Source: Erpobdella octoculata (Eukaryota; Annelida; Clitellata; Hirudinida; Erpobdellidae). Taken from it: a stretch of DNA of 64,000 nucleotides. A program made the translations under genes and the position numbers. Each line of letters begins with the position of its first letter. The stretch's first letter is position 1. Below, in pieces: positions 22,544-32,200 of the stretch. Location of the stretch: contig OZ022238.1 of the NCBI GenBank assembly GCA_963978895.1, forward strand, positions 41,409,134 to 41,473,133, given 5' to 3'. The notes under the pieces are model-generated. The model was given only the letters and a program-made list of their open reading frames with translations, was not told the DNA's origin and searched no databases.

Positions 22544-23925
22544 TTAAAGTTGTTTTAATATATTTAAGAGATAGTCAACTGGAAATCCGGAGATAGTCCG
22601 CTGAAATTCCGGATATAGTCTGCTGCAGTGCAGTGGCTATGGTGTAGGTGTCCCCTCCAAAACAATAGTGGGGTCTTTGTGACTATTGCATGGATGGCAA
22701 ACTACATTTTTTCTCCAGAAATAGTCAATGCCCTGGGGAAGGAGAGTCTTACCTTTTCCAAAAAAAAATTCTGAAAAAATAGACTCTAAGATTATGCAAC
22801 GGCTAATGAGGGAGTGTTGGTGCTCTTTTATTTGAGGCGGTACAATACCGCATATATGCACACAAGCCGACACATTTGCAAAATAATTATAGCCAACACA
22901 ACAGGAGGTCGACTTATCTCAAAGTCGGTGCTATTGGCAGTGCGCGCACTGGTAATACAATCAATAGACTATTAACAGTAAGCGACCTGGCACTGTCAGT
23001 GGTCTATTTATGATTATAGATAATGCGCTCACTGTGACAGTGAGTCACTGTCAATAAGAAATGGCTATTGACGCTGAGTCTTCTAGCACGGTCAATAACC
23101 TTTCTATACTACAGATAGTTCGCGCACTTTTATCATTTGATGATTTCATTGTTAGTGCAAAGCCGTGTTGCCGGAAAAAGTCGGTGCTATTGGTAGTAGT
23201 ATGATTGCACAAGAGGCCAGGGGGCACAGGCCGGACAGTTTGCGTGGAGAGAAAGTAGAAAGAGGAGATCCTGATCCTAACGAATGAAGAAGCTTAGAAG
23301 CTGTATACTTATAGAAAGAAAAGAAGAAAGAGAGGGGAATAGTAATAGAGACAAATTGGGCCCTCAACAATTGCATAAGAAGTGTAAATTTGAAGCTTCA
23401 GAAGCTTGAGCGGGTTTTTTTAGGTAGGCGAGACTTTATGACGGTGAAGAGGGAACTCTGTGATGTTTTAGTGGGCCCTTATAAAGATGTGACTACCACC
23501 CGGTCATCAGCTTTTTTTGGGAGCAAAAATGAACAAGTAAAGGAAAAAACGAGTTTTGCAACACAAACTTTTGTTTCAAATACACTCGATTTATAAATAC
23601 GAAAGATATTCAAATTAAGTTTTTTTTTTTAATTGAATCATGTATTGTCATCCAATATAAAGCTATGCTGAAAGTTTCAGCTTTCCTAGATAGTCAAAAA
23701 GCTGGTTAAAGATGACTTGCAAGATTTGTGTACAGAAAAGACACGCCCACGGAGATTTAAACTTGAACAAAAGTTTGTAAAAAGTTCTGACACCTCCGAC
23801 AGTGTACGTTTGGTGTCAAAATTCACACAGAGCGTCCGCAATCGAAAGCAAAGTGGCGTGACGACTGTCCGGCAAAAGCAAGCCAGCCGATTATTTTGTT
23901 TTTCTATCTGTTCGTTGAAAAGTTA
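22544..23925. other. Intergenic region with direct and inverted short repeats
   Basis: A 20-bp direct repeat (AAGTCGGTGCTATTGGCAGT-like) flanks 22920-23197. Between the copies are several CACTGTCA/TGACAGTG inverted words and ATTGAC/GTCAAT pairs. Imperfect GGAGATAGTC/GGATATAGTC units occur at 22568-22620. No gene recognised. A dispersed repeat lies at 23625-23745. Confidence 0.45.
23625..23745 (+). repeat. Dispersed repeat family, copy 2
   Basis: Same family as 9701-9812 (reverse complement) and 26676-26800. It has a poly(T) run at its left side and ends near GATTTGTGTACAGAAAAGAC. Confidence 0.55.
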
Positions 23926-24089
23926 TGGGGAAATGCGCGAACGCATATCCCCGCTATCAAAAATAACGCACCCGAGTTACCCACATTTGTGGTAATCGCA
24001 GGAATCAACCCGCCCTCTGTGCAATGGACGGGCCTCCACCTGAGGGAACCGTCTGCGTGATCACGATCTCCCCTGTGCCAGGTTAGTAT
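23926..24089 (-). ncRNA. U1 spliceosomal RNA gene variant (U1-D, position-6 A)
   Basis: On the minus strand, 164 nt from 24089 read ATACTAACCTGG, the 5'-splice-site recognition end with A instead of T at position 6. Stem-loop I has the loop word GATCACGCAG (70K-binding type). Stem-loop II has ATTGCAC (U1A-binding loop). Then come GCGATTACCACAAATG (stem III), an Sm site (ATTTTTG), and stem IV GGGGATATGCGTTCGCGCAT closing with TTTCCCC. Length and order match canonical U1. It lies just outside the triplicated unit, so it is single-copy in this window. A TATA-like ATTAAAA lies at -30. It could be a functional variant or an early pseudogene; all protein-binding loops look intact. Confidence 0.85.
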
Positions 24090-24112
24090 GAAAAGCGTCG
24101 CGCACGTCGCCA

Positions 24113-24119
24113 TTTTAAT
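24113..24119 (-). promoter_or_regulatory. TATA-like element at -30 of U1-D
   Basis: On the minus strand this reads ATTAAAA, 24-30 nt before the first U1 nucleotide. All four U1 genes have an A/T word at this place. Confidence 0.4.
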
Positions 24120-24177
24120 CTCCGCACGCCCCTATCCCGGTGGTGTTTTCGAACCGGATTGCAGCTGGCACTCTAGA

Positions 24178-24178
<1 letters not shown>

Positions 24179-24214
<36 letters not shown>

Positions 24215-24229
24215 ATATTCTATATATAT
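24179..24229. repeat. (TA)n palindrome next to the duplication breakpoint
   Basis: About 15 TA units run into a perfect palindrome centred on GAATATATTC with TATATATA on both sides. It ends 11 bp before the breakpoint at 24240/24241. It is cruciform-prone. Confidence 0.8.
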
Positions 24230-24230
24230 G

Positions 24231-24384
24231 CTCTAGACAGACTCGATCGAGGGCCCGTCGCAGGCCATTGAAGATCTGTCGTCCGTAAATGCAGCAAAGC
24301 GACATCTGTCCAGAAATCTCGCAAACTTCGACTCCTATCGTTTTCGCCCTGACGCGCGTCGGTTCCATATGACTCGGATCGGGA
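24231..24384 (+). repeat. Orphan U1 5' flank (truncated U1 gene)
   Basis: Closely similar to 25386-25565, the flank directly upstream of U1-A. Both share CTCTAGACAG, GCCCGTCGCAGGCC, GAAGATCTGTCGTCCGTAAA, CTCGCAAACT and GGTTCCATATGACTCGG. The U1 body that should follow is missing and a different repeat takes its place. The first 10 bp lie outside the triplicated unit; copies 2 and 3 carry 37317-37460 and 50385-50528. Confidence 0.8.
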
Positions 24385-24760
24385 ATGAAAATGAAGGTAT
24401 TTTTATCAGTATTACTTTTTATTAGGCAATAATTACAGAAATATCTAAAACTACAAAGCTATTTTCTAACTAATATTTTTAAACCTATTTATTTTATCAT
24501 GCAAACCAATATTTGTCCGGTATCGAAAGTAGAAAACTCTGTTCTTTACATGCTCCGCTGTCAGTCGGCTCCTATTGTTAGGAACCGCCAAATTTACGGC
24601 AAAAGCCACTCTCTCTGAAGGTACAGAGGAAGCCGTAGATTCTAGATTCTGCCGAATTACGAAATAAAAAGGATTAGTTGAAAACAAAATTTCTTAGAGT
24701 GAAAAACGATAAAAAAATTTCTGAAAACCCGAGCAACGCCGGGTAACCCCGTTATATATA
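24385..24760 (-). repeat. GTTACCCGG-head retroposon fragment
   Basis: On the minus strand it begins AACGGGGTTACCCGGCGTTG, then CTCGGGTTTTCAG, the same head style as the 16251 and 33480 elements. An open frame of 73 residues on the minus strand (24687-24466) has no recognised domain. Copies at 37461-37836 and 50529-50904. Confidence 0.5.
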
Positions 24761-24774
24761 TATTTTATTTTTAC

Positions 24775-25142
24775 TTTTTGAACTTCAATTATCCTGCACT
24801 AATGCCATGTCCAGACCAACGGACAAGAGGTCATTCCTGGAAACTTGTTACAGGCATAAATCACAGGGATTGTCGAAAACATTTATTTTCCAATAGAGTG
24901 GTAAGATATTGGAACAATCTTCCAGAAGACGTGGTGAAGCTCCCAATTTAGCTACTTTCAAGGCTCTGATGGATGATTTTTTCGATCAAAGGAAAAAGGC
25001 GTTTTAGTGGATTTTGTATTTATTTATTTTTGTTTTCTTTTTTTTGCCATACGTATCTTTCATTTTAATTTTGAAATTGTCGTTTTCAGTTGCTGGCGAG
25101 TTGCCCGTGCTAAGAATTTAATTTAAAAAAATAAAAAAAATA
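24775..25142 (+). pseudogene. 5'-truncated LINE fragment (ORF2 C-terminus and 3' UTR)
   Basis: Encodes RGHSWKLVTGINHRDCRKH, LFSNRVVRYWNNLPEDVV and then, after a one-base shift near 24948, TFKALMDDFFDQRKKAF and a stop. This parallels the C-terminus of the LINE at 4887-8900 (RGHDFKL, DCRKFFFSNRVVADWNSLP). The 3' UTR shares the AGTTGCCCGTGCT word with that LINE and ends in an A-rich tail. It is a relative, not a direct copy. Confidence 0.8.
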
Positions 25143-25549
25143 ATCTATTATATAATCTATTTTATTGGACAGACCAAATTTCTCGGACATAAACTCGGAT
25201 CGACAAACAAGAAAGTGACTTAATAAGAACGTTGTAATGTAAAAAACTAAATATTTATTCTAAATTTTCGTCTCGAAAAATTAAGTTCTGCTTTCTTCGA
25301 ACGAACTAAAAACGCGTGGATTATTTCTTTGAAGAAATTTTGAAAGTTTTCTGTCTTTACTTAAATCTTTTCCAATCGTGCTGAAACTCTAGACAGACCT
25401 GACCGAGAGCCCGTCGCAGGCCAGAGAAGATCTGTCGTCCGTAAATGCAGCAAAGCGACATCTGTCCAGAAATCTCGCAAACTCCGACCCCTATCGTTCG
25501 ACCTGGTCGGTTCCGAACCGAAACACCATCGCCAGACGCGCGCCGGTTC
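25143..25549 (+). other. Spacer and 5' flank of U1-A
   Basis: 25143-25385 shows nothing recognisable. 25386-25549 is the flank shared with 24231-24384. Minus-strand open frames here are by-products of the GC-rich flank. Confidence 0.45.
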
Positions 25550-25556
25550 CATATGA
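25550..25556 (+). promoter_or_regulatory. CATATGA element at -30 of U1-A
   Basis: Occupies -30 to -24 relative to the U1-A start. Equivalent words at the same distance are CATATCA before U1-C and CATAAAG before U1-B. It resembles the position of insect snRNA PSEB or a TATA-like box. Confidence 0.5.
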
Positions 25557-25579
25557 CTCGGGTCGGGACGGCCGTTATC

Positions 25580-25743
25580 AAACTTACCTGGCGCAGGAGA
25601 CACCGTGATCACCGAGACGGTTCTCCCGGTTGGAGGCTAGCTCATTGCACCGATGAGCATGCTGAACTCTGCGATTGCCCCAAATGCGGGCAACTCGGGC
25701 GCGTCATTTTTGCCTTAAGGGAGCTGCGTTCGCGCCTTTCCCT
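25580..25743 (+). ncRNA. U1 spliceosomal RNA gene U1-A, unit 1
   Basis: 164 nt starting AAACTTACCTGG (position 2 is A instead of T; the splice-site pairing core ACTTACCTG is intact). Landmarks: stem-loop I loop GATCACCGAG, stem-loop II ATTGCACCG, stem III CTGCGATTGCCCCAAATG, Sm site ATTTTTG, stem IV GGGAGCTGCGTTCGCGCCTT closing with TCCC. The length equals canonical U1. A 3'-box-like sequence follows at 25752-25770. U1 RNA recognises 5' splice sites in the nucleus. Confidence 0.92.
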
Positions 25744-25751
25744 TTTTATAA

Positions 25752-25770
25752 ATTTAAAGAAAAAACCAGA
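25752..25770 (+). terminator. 3'-box-like element of U1-A
   Basis: ATTTAAAGAAAAAACCAGA, 9 nt after the U1 end, fits the snRNA 3'-box pattern (GTTT, short spacer, AAAR, then AGA) used by Integrator for 3'-end formation. Confidence 0.55.
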
Positions 25771-25959
25771 TGTATTTACATTTACCTCATTTTTAAGTGA
25801 CAGAAGAAGTATTGGCGAATAGTCGTCTCTTTAACTTCTCGTGAAATGCGTCGATCGGTCGGGTCTCAATAACTACGAAAATTCGTAAATAAAGAACTGC
25901 TTGCTTGGGCGACTAAGACTAGAACGAACTAGTACCGTCGCATGTTTTTTTCATTGCGT

Positions 25960-26123
25960 TAAGGAGATGCGCGAACGCAACTCCACGCCGTCAGAAATTA
26001 CGCACCCGAGTTACCCGCATTTGGAGTAATCGCAAGACTCAACTCGCCCACGGTGCAATGGACGAGCCTCCTCCCGGGGCAACCGCCTTCTTGATTACGG
26101 TTATCCCTGTGCCAAGTAAGTAT
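25960..26123 (-). ncRNA. U1 spliceosomal RNA gene U1-B, unit 1 (position-9 T)
   Basis: Minus strand, 164 nt from 26123. The 5' end ATACTTACTTGG has T in place of C at position 9, so it would pair with A at -1 of a 5' splice site. Loop I is AATCAAGAAGG (first G lost), loop II ATTGCACCG, stem III TTGCGATTACTCCAAATG, Sm site AATTTCTG (less canonical), stem IV GGAGTTGCGTTCGCGCATCT. The weaker Sm site and loop I change make it the most likely pseudogene of the four. Confidence 0.85.
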
Positions 26124-26146
26124 GCAAGACCGCAGCTACTCTCTCT

Positions 26147-26153
26147 CTTTATG
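26147..26153 (-). promoter_or_regulatory. CATAAAG element at -30 of U1-B
   Basis: Minus-strand word 24-30 nt upstream of U1-B. Confidence 0.45.
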
Positions 26154-26675
26154 CCACGCGTGGCTACTTCCTGTCGGTGTTTCGGAAAACTGACGAACAC
26201 GCAGACCTGCGGCGTGTCGCTGCCGGGCAACGCGTTCGTCAAAACAACAACGTCTGACCACGGTCGTTTTACCTGCCCGAGCTGCGGGAAAAGGCTACGC
26301 CCTAACCTGGTCAGCGACACCTAGCCGTGCTCGCAGAAATGTTCAAGACGAGCCAGCCGGTCCGCAAGTGTTGACTCCTATAATCGGAAGACGTCCATTA
26401 AACAAGTAAAGATAAAAAATAAATTTTAAAAAAATGCTTTTATTTGCCTCTTTATCTGAGTCAACGAACTAAAATTTTTTAAATTAAAACAACCGTTGCG
26501 CTCAATCTTGTTAATTTTTTTGGACCTTTGGCGATTTATAAATAAACATCCGTACTGTTTAATTACTTTGGACCTCTGGCGACTTATACATAAACAACTT
26601 ATCACAGTCGCTAGATAGCAGGATTTAATTTTTTTATTAATTTTAATTGATTTAAAGCCTAATTCATGTCGGAAA
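26154..26675. other. Spacer between U1-B and the next repeat
   Basis: GC-rich U1-B 5' flank to about 26420, then AT-rich sequence with two CTTTGGACC/CTGGCGA-type short direct repeats (26525-26600). Opposing open frames at 26039-26324 are U1-B and its flank read as protein, not genes. Confidence 0.4.
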
Positions 26676-26800
26676 CATTCAATTAATGTATTGGCATCCA
26701 GAATAAAGCTTTCCTGAAAGTTTTAGAGCTCTAGGTGGTCGAAAAGTAGCTGAATTTTTGTTTCTAAGATTTGATCACCACAGACAAACAAATAGACAAA
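26676..26800 (+). repeat. Dispersed repeat family, copy 3
   Basis: Related to 23625-23745: ATGTATTGGCATCCAGAATA, AAAGCTTTCCTGAAAGTTTT, AAGATTTGATCACCACAGAC. Recurs at 39752-39876 and 52820-52944. Confidence 0.55.
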
Positions 26801-26870
26801 CAAACAGAGAGACGAGTGAAGTTAAATAAAAAAGCATTTAAAAACACCCGCGAGTTGTCGACTCAACGTT

Positions 26871-26877
26871 CATATCA
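26871..26877 (+). promoter_or_regulatory. CATATCA element at -29 of U1-C
   Basis: At -29 to -23 of U1-C. Confidence 0.45.
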
Positions 26878-26899
26878 GTGGACGTCTACGTCGTTGTTC

Positions 26900-27063
26900 A
26901 AACTTACCTGGCGTAGGAGATACCGTGATCAAGAAAGCGGTTCTCCCAGTTGGAGGCCCGTCCATTGCACCAAGGACGTCGCTGACTTCTGCGATTACCA
27001 CTAATGCGGTAACTCGGGCGCGTTATTTTTGTGTGCGGGGATCTGCGTACGCGCATTTCCCTT
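26900..27063 (+). ncRNA. U1 spliceosomal RNA gene U1-C, unit 1
   Basis: 164 nt starting AAACTTACCTGG like U1-A. Loop I GATCAAGAAAG, loop II ATTGCACCA, stem III CTGCGATTACCACTAATG, Sm site ATTTTTG, stem IV GGGGATCTGCGTACGCGCAT with TTTCCC. Its body is closer to U1-D than to U1-A, but its 5' end is like U1-A. Confidence 0.9.
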
Positions 27064-27503
27064 CTTTTAATAATGGAAACACTAGCTAAAGCACTCTGAT
27101 CAGAGTCGGCTCAGAAAAAGCAATGATCCCTTCTAAGACTTTTTTCTTAGGCAAATAAATTATTCCAAGCCGGAGTTGTAATCTTTTTTTAACTTCTCGC
27201 CGTTTAAACGTTCTGCTCAGTCGACCGAACTATTACAGATATCCGTCCAAGCTGATAAAGTTTCTTCAACCAAACCGATGCAAAGTTTCATTGAAAACTC
27301 AGTGCGCCCCTGCACTCCGTTGAAAGAAAAATTTAATAAAACGAGCAAAATCTTACCATTAGTTTCGGAAGCAATAGGACGCATGGAGTTAGGCAAGGTC
27401 GAACGCCCATCGTCGCAAACACTTTCGAAAAAACCCTTTATTCGCCAGGTGGCTTTTTCAAAAACCGGTTTCTATTTTTTCGAATTAGAACTTTGACTAG
27501 CTA
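27064..27503. other. Spacer downstream of U1-C
   Basis: Contains an open frame of 72 codons (27278-27496) with no recognisable domain and no splice context. I do not call it a gene. Confidence 0.4.
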
Positions 27504-27712
27504 ACTGTAAAGTCTAAACTCCGCCTCGCTAATTGCAAGCCAGTCCCAAGCCTGGAGAAAGGAGGAGGGAAAAGTTAAAAGGATCAAATTCTGATCCACG
27601 ACAGGAAGTACTTAAGTGCTTCCTACATACAGCCATTAGAGTCTTAAAACACCTGGTGTAAAGGACTATAAACTATCATAAAAAAAAAAAAAAAAAAAAA
27701 ACTGTAAAGTCT
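27504..27712 (+). mobile_element. SINE-like insertion with 12-bp target duplication, unit 1
   Basis: A 185-bp insert (27516-27700) ends in about 22 A residues and is flanked by ACTGTAAAGTCT on both sides (27504-27515, 27701-27712). The body has a GC-rich 5' part (AAACTCCGCCTCGC) and a GAGGAGGG/AAGGATCAAATTCTGATCC middle. Exact duplications and a poly(A) tail mean LINE-driven retroposition. Present in all three units, so it predates the triplication. Confidence 0.85.
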
Positions 27713-28003
27713 GTGTCTTTCTTAGTCGTCACAGATTGAAAAGCGAATGTGTAAAATTTGCGTCTCAAGTTTCTGCTTTTTTATTTTTTTATTATTAATT
27801 TTTTTTAAACTCTCTTGACATATCTGTATATGTGTAAATAAACAAAAGTTCTTATATATAAATATCTGGAATTTTTTATTTTAACATTTCTGTTTTTTTG
27901 TTTTTTCTTTTTTTCTTGCATTTCGACATTTGTTATATGCTTCAGTACATTTGGGGGGGTCATCGTGAGCTCCTCTTATTCCTGAATCCTGGCTACGCTA
28001 CTG
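27713..28003. other. AT-rich spacer with possible hAT terminus
   Basis: 27957-28003 ends GAATCCTGGCTACGCTACTG, whose reverse complement (CAGTAGCGTAGCCAGG) resembles the hAT end at 9050-9083. No partner end was found. The tetranucleotide array starts directly at this end. Confidence 0.4.
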
Positions 28004-28416
28004 ACATACATACATACATACATACATACATACATACATACATACATACATACATACATACATACATACATACATACATACATACATACATACATACATA
28101 CATACATACATACATACATACATACATACATACATACATACATACATACATACATACATACATACATACATACATACATACATACATACATACATACATA
28201 CATACATACATACATACATACATACATACATACATACATACATACATACATACATACATACATACATACATACATACATACATACATACATACATACATA
28301 CATACATACATACATACATACATACATACATACATACATACATACATACATACATACATACATACATACATACATACGTACGTACGTACGTACGTACGTA
28401 TGTATGTATGTATGTA
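28004..28416. repeat. (CATA)93(CGTA)6(TGTA)4 array, unit 1
   Basis: 413 bp of uninterrupted tetranucleotides in three blocks. Open frames across it (His-Thr-Tyr-Ile or Met-Tyr-Val-Cys repeats) are artefacts. Unit counts are read from the printed sequence. Confidence 0.97.
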
Positions 28417-29252
28417 TTTTAGCCGCATACGATCTACCTAGTGTGATCTAGACTGGAGTATAATGAAGAAAAAGTTTCCGCTGGAATTTTTTTAAAGAAA
28501 TCTAGTTAACACGCAAACTCCATAAATAAGTTTGCCATTTAATTATTTTATGTTGAATAATATAATTATGCTGAATAATAGAATAATATAATAATGGAGC
28601 TAGGATTGATATTGACTTTAAGCTGTTTGTTTATCAAGATCGTATATTCAAATATGTTTCCATTCCCGCGAAACATAAATAAATACAACCTAAGTCCTAA
28701 GCATATTAAACATGTTGGGACAGGTTCCCCTTTTTAATTCACGAACGATGTAAGATAAGGAAACAAATTTCTCGTTTATTTTAGTTTTTAGTCTGCGTAA
28801 CTGTGTAACTTAACTAACTTGACTAGTAGTTTTAAATAGTTAAGTTAAAAAATATAGGCGTTTGGCGTTTAGTAATTAATGTAATTAGTAATTAGTTAGC
28901 TAATTTAGAAGTTTTTTTTAGTAATAGGTATATTCTGCCGTTTGTTTTTTCGACTGAATTTAAAAGCTGCATTTCTAGTTTGGAGAAGTAATTTGTACTG
29001 TTTGTTTTAGCTAGAGCTAGCTTGTTAGTAGTTTCCATATCATATGGGTCTGCTCACTCAAATATATCTAATAGCTAATCATCTACTCTTAATAAATAAT
29101 AATATAATTGAATAAACATTCTAGATAAATATATATACACAAATAATAAAAGGTTTTAGATTTTTGAAACTGTTTACTTTTTATACTAATAGTTTTTCTC
29201 TGGATTAATAGAAAAGAGTTTTAATGTTATATTACATGTTTATTAATTACAG
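28417..29252 (+). promoter_or_regulatory. 5' flank and leader region of the CEP350-like gene, unit 1
   Basis: AT-rich and non-coding. A 3' splice site at 29252 shows that at least one upstream non-coding exon exists, so the promoter must lie in or before this stretch. I cannot place the transcription start. Confidence 0.35.
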
Positions 29253-32200
29253 ATTACAAGCCTTGAAAACATCTAATAATTCATAATGTCTAAACAGCAA
29301 AAGGTTATTTTAATGATTTTACTGCTACTTTGTTACTTCACATGGTTTCTTGAATGTGTCTGTCTAACATTTAATTATTCCAGTTTGAAATACAACAAAA
29401 AGAATTTCTTGATCAATTCTTTCCTGACGTCATCAGAACCAATCAGCCTATTTCACTGCTCGCCAATAAGTTTTCAAGTTACATAATTGGCGATGATCGT
29501 TCTCTTGAAGATAATGTTAGTACTGTTTAAGTTGTTGTTAATAATAATTTATAAAAAAATAATTGGCTTTGCATATTATTATTTTTTCAGTGCACAGTAA
29601 ATAAAAGTTCAGAAAAGCCATCATCTCAAGAGAGTTATAAAAGGTCTATCAAGCTTAAGCCAGGTGTGTTTGATGCTCAGGATTTCCTTGTCTTATTTTT
29701 CATAGAAAGCTTTAAGTACTTTGTACGACAAAGAACTCATCGAGACTTATATTTTAAGTACAATCTCGTCTGCAACACATCATCAAGCAATCTTGTTGAC
29801 AAAAAGGAATGCTGGTTAATGGTTTTTGCTCTGAAACTAGTGTGAAAGTGTTATGATAAGGCACTGAAGTCATGAATATTTTAAAACTATACCAGCTACT
29901 TATAGTAATTTTATAACCATTTGGAGTACTAAACAACTGAGTTCTCATTGTATTTACAGCTGTGATTTTACATCAATGTTTGATATAGTGTAATTAATTT
30001 ATATTGTATTATAAGCTGATACTGATAATATTAATAATAGTAATGATAATACTAATTATATATATCTTTCTCCTTTCACTTTTTTGCTGTTTATGGGATT
30101 AAGTAATTAAACGAAAATAATGATTTTTTTAACTACCAATAACTGGTTAATTTATTAAAATACTTTAAATTATATTTATATTTATTTCAGGTTTTGTTTT
30201 AAACCCAGTTCCGCATAATATTAGCAATGATTCTGGAGAGGTTAAAGACAAAATAAAGAAAGGTTTTGTTCCAAGTGAAGGTTCACATATTTAAATATTC
30301 TTTCATTTCTTAAGTATCTTTAATTATTTATTGGTTAATTCTTATTCGGTTTGGCAGAGACTCGCGTTAGAGTTGCTGGGCTTGTAGAAAAACAAAAGAA
30401 AAATTATTTTTCCGGTGCTCTCGATGAATCGATTCATGTAAATTCATCACATCATTTTCCTCGAGAGAGTAACAATTTTGCATCGTTAAATCCCGATTCG
30501 AGCAGAGCAGAAACAACCGGAGAATTCCCGGAAAAGAGAAATCATTTCGAACCGGACGATAATATTCCTAACGTTAAAGTAGAAAAATCTCGAAACGTCT
30601 TGAAACGAAAAATCGCACAATGTAAAGAACCTCCGTCTTACAAAGGTTTTTTTAAGATGAGATAAAAGTGTTTTTAATTCTAAAAATAATCCCAAACATC
30701 ATTTGTTTATTCATAAATAATAAATATTTTTAATAATCAATACAGGATTCAGTACTGTCTCACATGATTTGTCATTGAATAAAGGAAATGTTACTTCCAT
30801 TGATGGTGCAGTTTTCACTTTATTGAAACCTGAATTTGAGTTGCGATTTTGTCATTAAAATAAATTTTCTTTTAAGTTACTAGTTAATTAATTCAATCAT
30901 GATTATTGAATGTAGCATTTGTTAAAATATTTCCATTTTAGGACAAACAAGTTCACAGAAAAATATTGCAAAGACAAGCATTAAAAATCCTTCAGCTGAT
31001 AAAACCAGATTAAAAGAATCAAATGCTGCCGATGGTATCTGTTTATTGTATTGTCCATGTTTGATTAAAAATAGCTCAGGCTAGAAATTAAATTTTATAT
31101 AAATATATGACATGATGGCTGTCAGCAGCTTGGAATAATTTTTTTTTATATTTAAATTATTTTTCAGATAACATTCGTTGTTGGAAGCAGGGTCAAAAGT
31201 TAATCAACCAGCACTTGAAGAAACCAAAAATTTCTTCTCAAGAACATTCTGGTTCTCCATCCTCATCATCAAAGGCTTCTCACCTAGAACACAAAAAAGG
31301 TTCAACTCTTTCTAATTCTTCCAGTCCCAGATCAGGGACGGTTGAAGACCTGAAATTAGATCGTGAGGTTGAAAAAACGTTTAAAAGAATTGCATCCAAA
31401 GAAGCAGAAATTGTCACTGCAACCAGCTCTAGATTGGCGAAAGTTGAAGAATTGAAACAGACGAATGAGAGGAGAGAGAAATCTAAAAGTTTTAAACCAA
31501 AAGAAGCGGAAGCTTATATTAGAAATGATCCGATTTTAAGTAAAGAGATGCAAAGTTAGCTATGATTTTGTAAAGAACAAGGAGTTTTAGTTGTTGATTG
31601 TTTTTTAAATTATGATAATTATTTTATGTAGATGTATTTAAATGATTTATTGGATTATTAAATATAGGAAGAAAGAAATGATTGTGATTCTGCACATTCG
31701 TTACAGGTGCAGAATTCCCGCATTCAAGAATGGCAAAAGTACATCACAAGATCAAATTAAACCATGAAAAAATTCTTCCAGCTGGTTATTATTAGTTAAG
31801 TTATTTTGGACAAAGTTTTAGAAAATATTTTTTATTGGGTGTTTTGCAATTTCAGTTGAAGATAAATCCGAGAAGAAACGAAACTACGATTCCGAAGAAA
31901 TAAAAAAGTTCATGAATCTAAAGAAAGCCGAAAAACGAAAGCAGAAATTAGAATTCGTAGCCGATGAAAAAAAGAAGCTTAGCGAAAAACAGCAGATGTT
32001 GTCCAGACTGCAACAGCACCAGAAGGACATTTTTCAAGCAACTGGAAAGAAAATTGTGACTCATTCAAAAGACGGAAATCTCAGCGTTGAAGCACCTCCA
32101 TCCACGTCTTGGGAAGAAATATTTTCTGCTCTGAACTCTCAGAAAATTGTCCACGAGTCAACAAGAGAAGTAAACATTAATTATTCTGTAACAAAAATAT

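Noticed and set aside
24466..24687. 73-residue minus-strand ORF in the GTTACCCGG-head repeat
   Set aside because: No recognisable family, and it lies in a retroposon-like fragment.
25357..25822. Overlapping 74- to 125-residue ORFs around U1-A
   Set aside because: They read through the U1 RNA gene and its GC-rich flank; the RNA gene explains the conservation.
26039..26324. Opposed 88- and 93-residue ORFs
   Set aside because: They are U1-B and its flank read as protein on both strands.
27278..27496. 72-codon ORF downstream of U1-C
   Set aside because: No domain, no start context and isolated; its presence in all units only reflects the triplication.
27976..28428. Long open frames of His-Thr-Tyr-Ile or Met-Tyr-Val-Cys repeats
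   Set aside because: They exist in several frames on both strands because CATA/CGTA/TGTA tetranucleotides contain no stop; pure microsatellite translation. The same applies at 41052-41519 and 54120-54539.
29754..29948. Minus-strand ORFs inside CEP350-like introns
   Set aside because: Shadow frames in AT-rich intron sequence; the plus-strand exons explain the coding signal.
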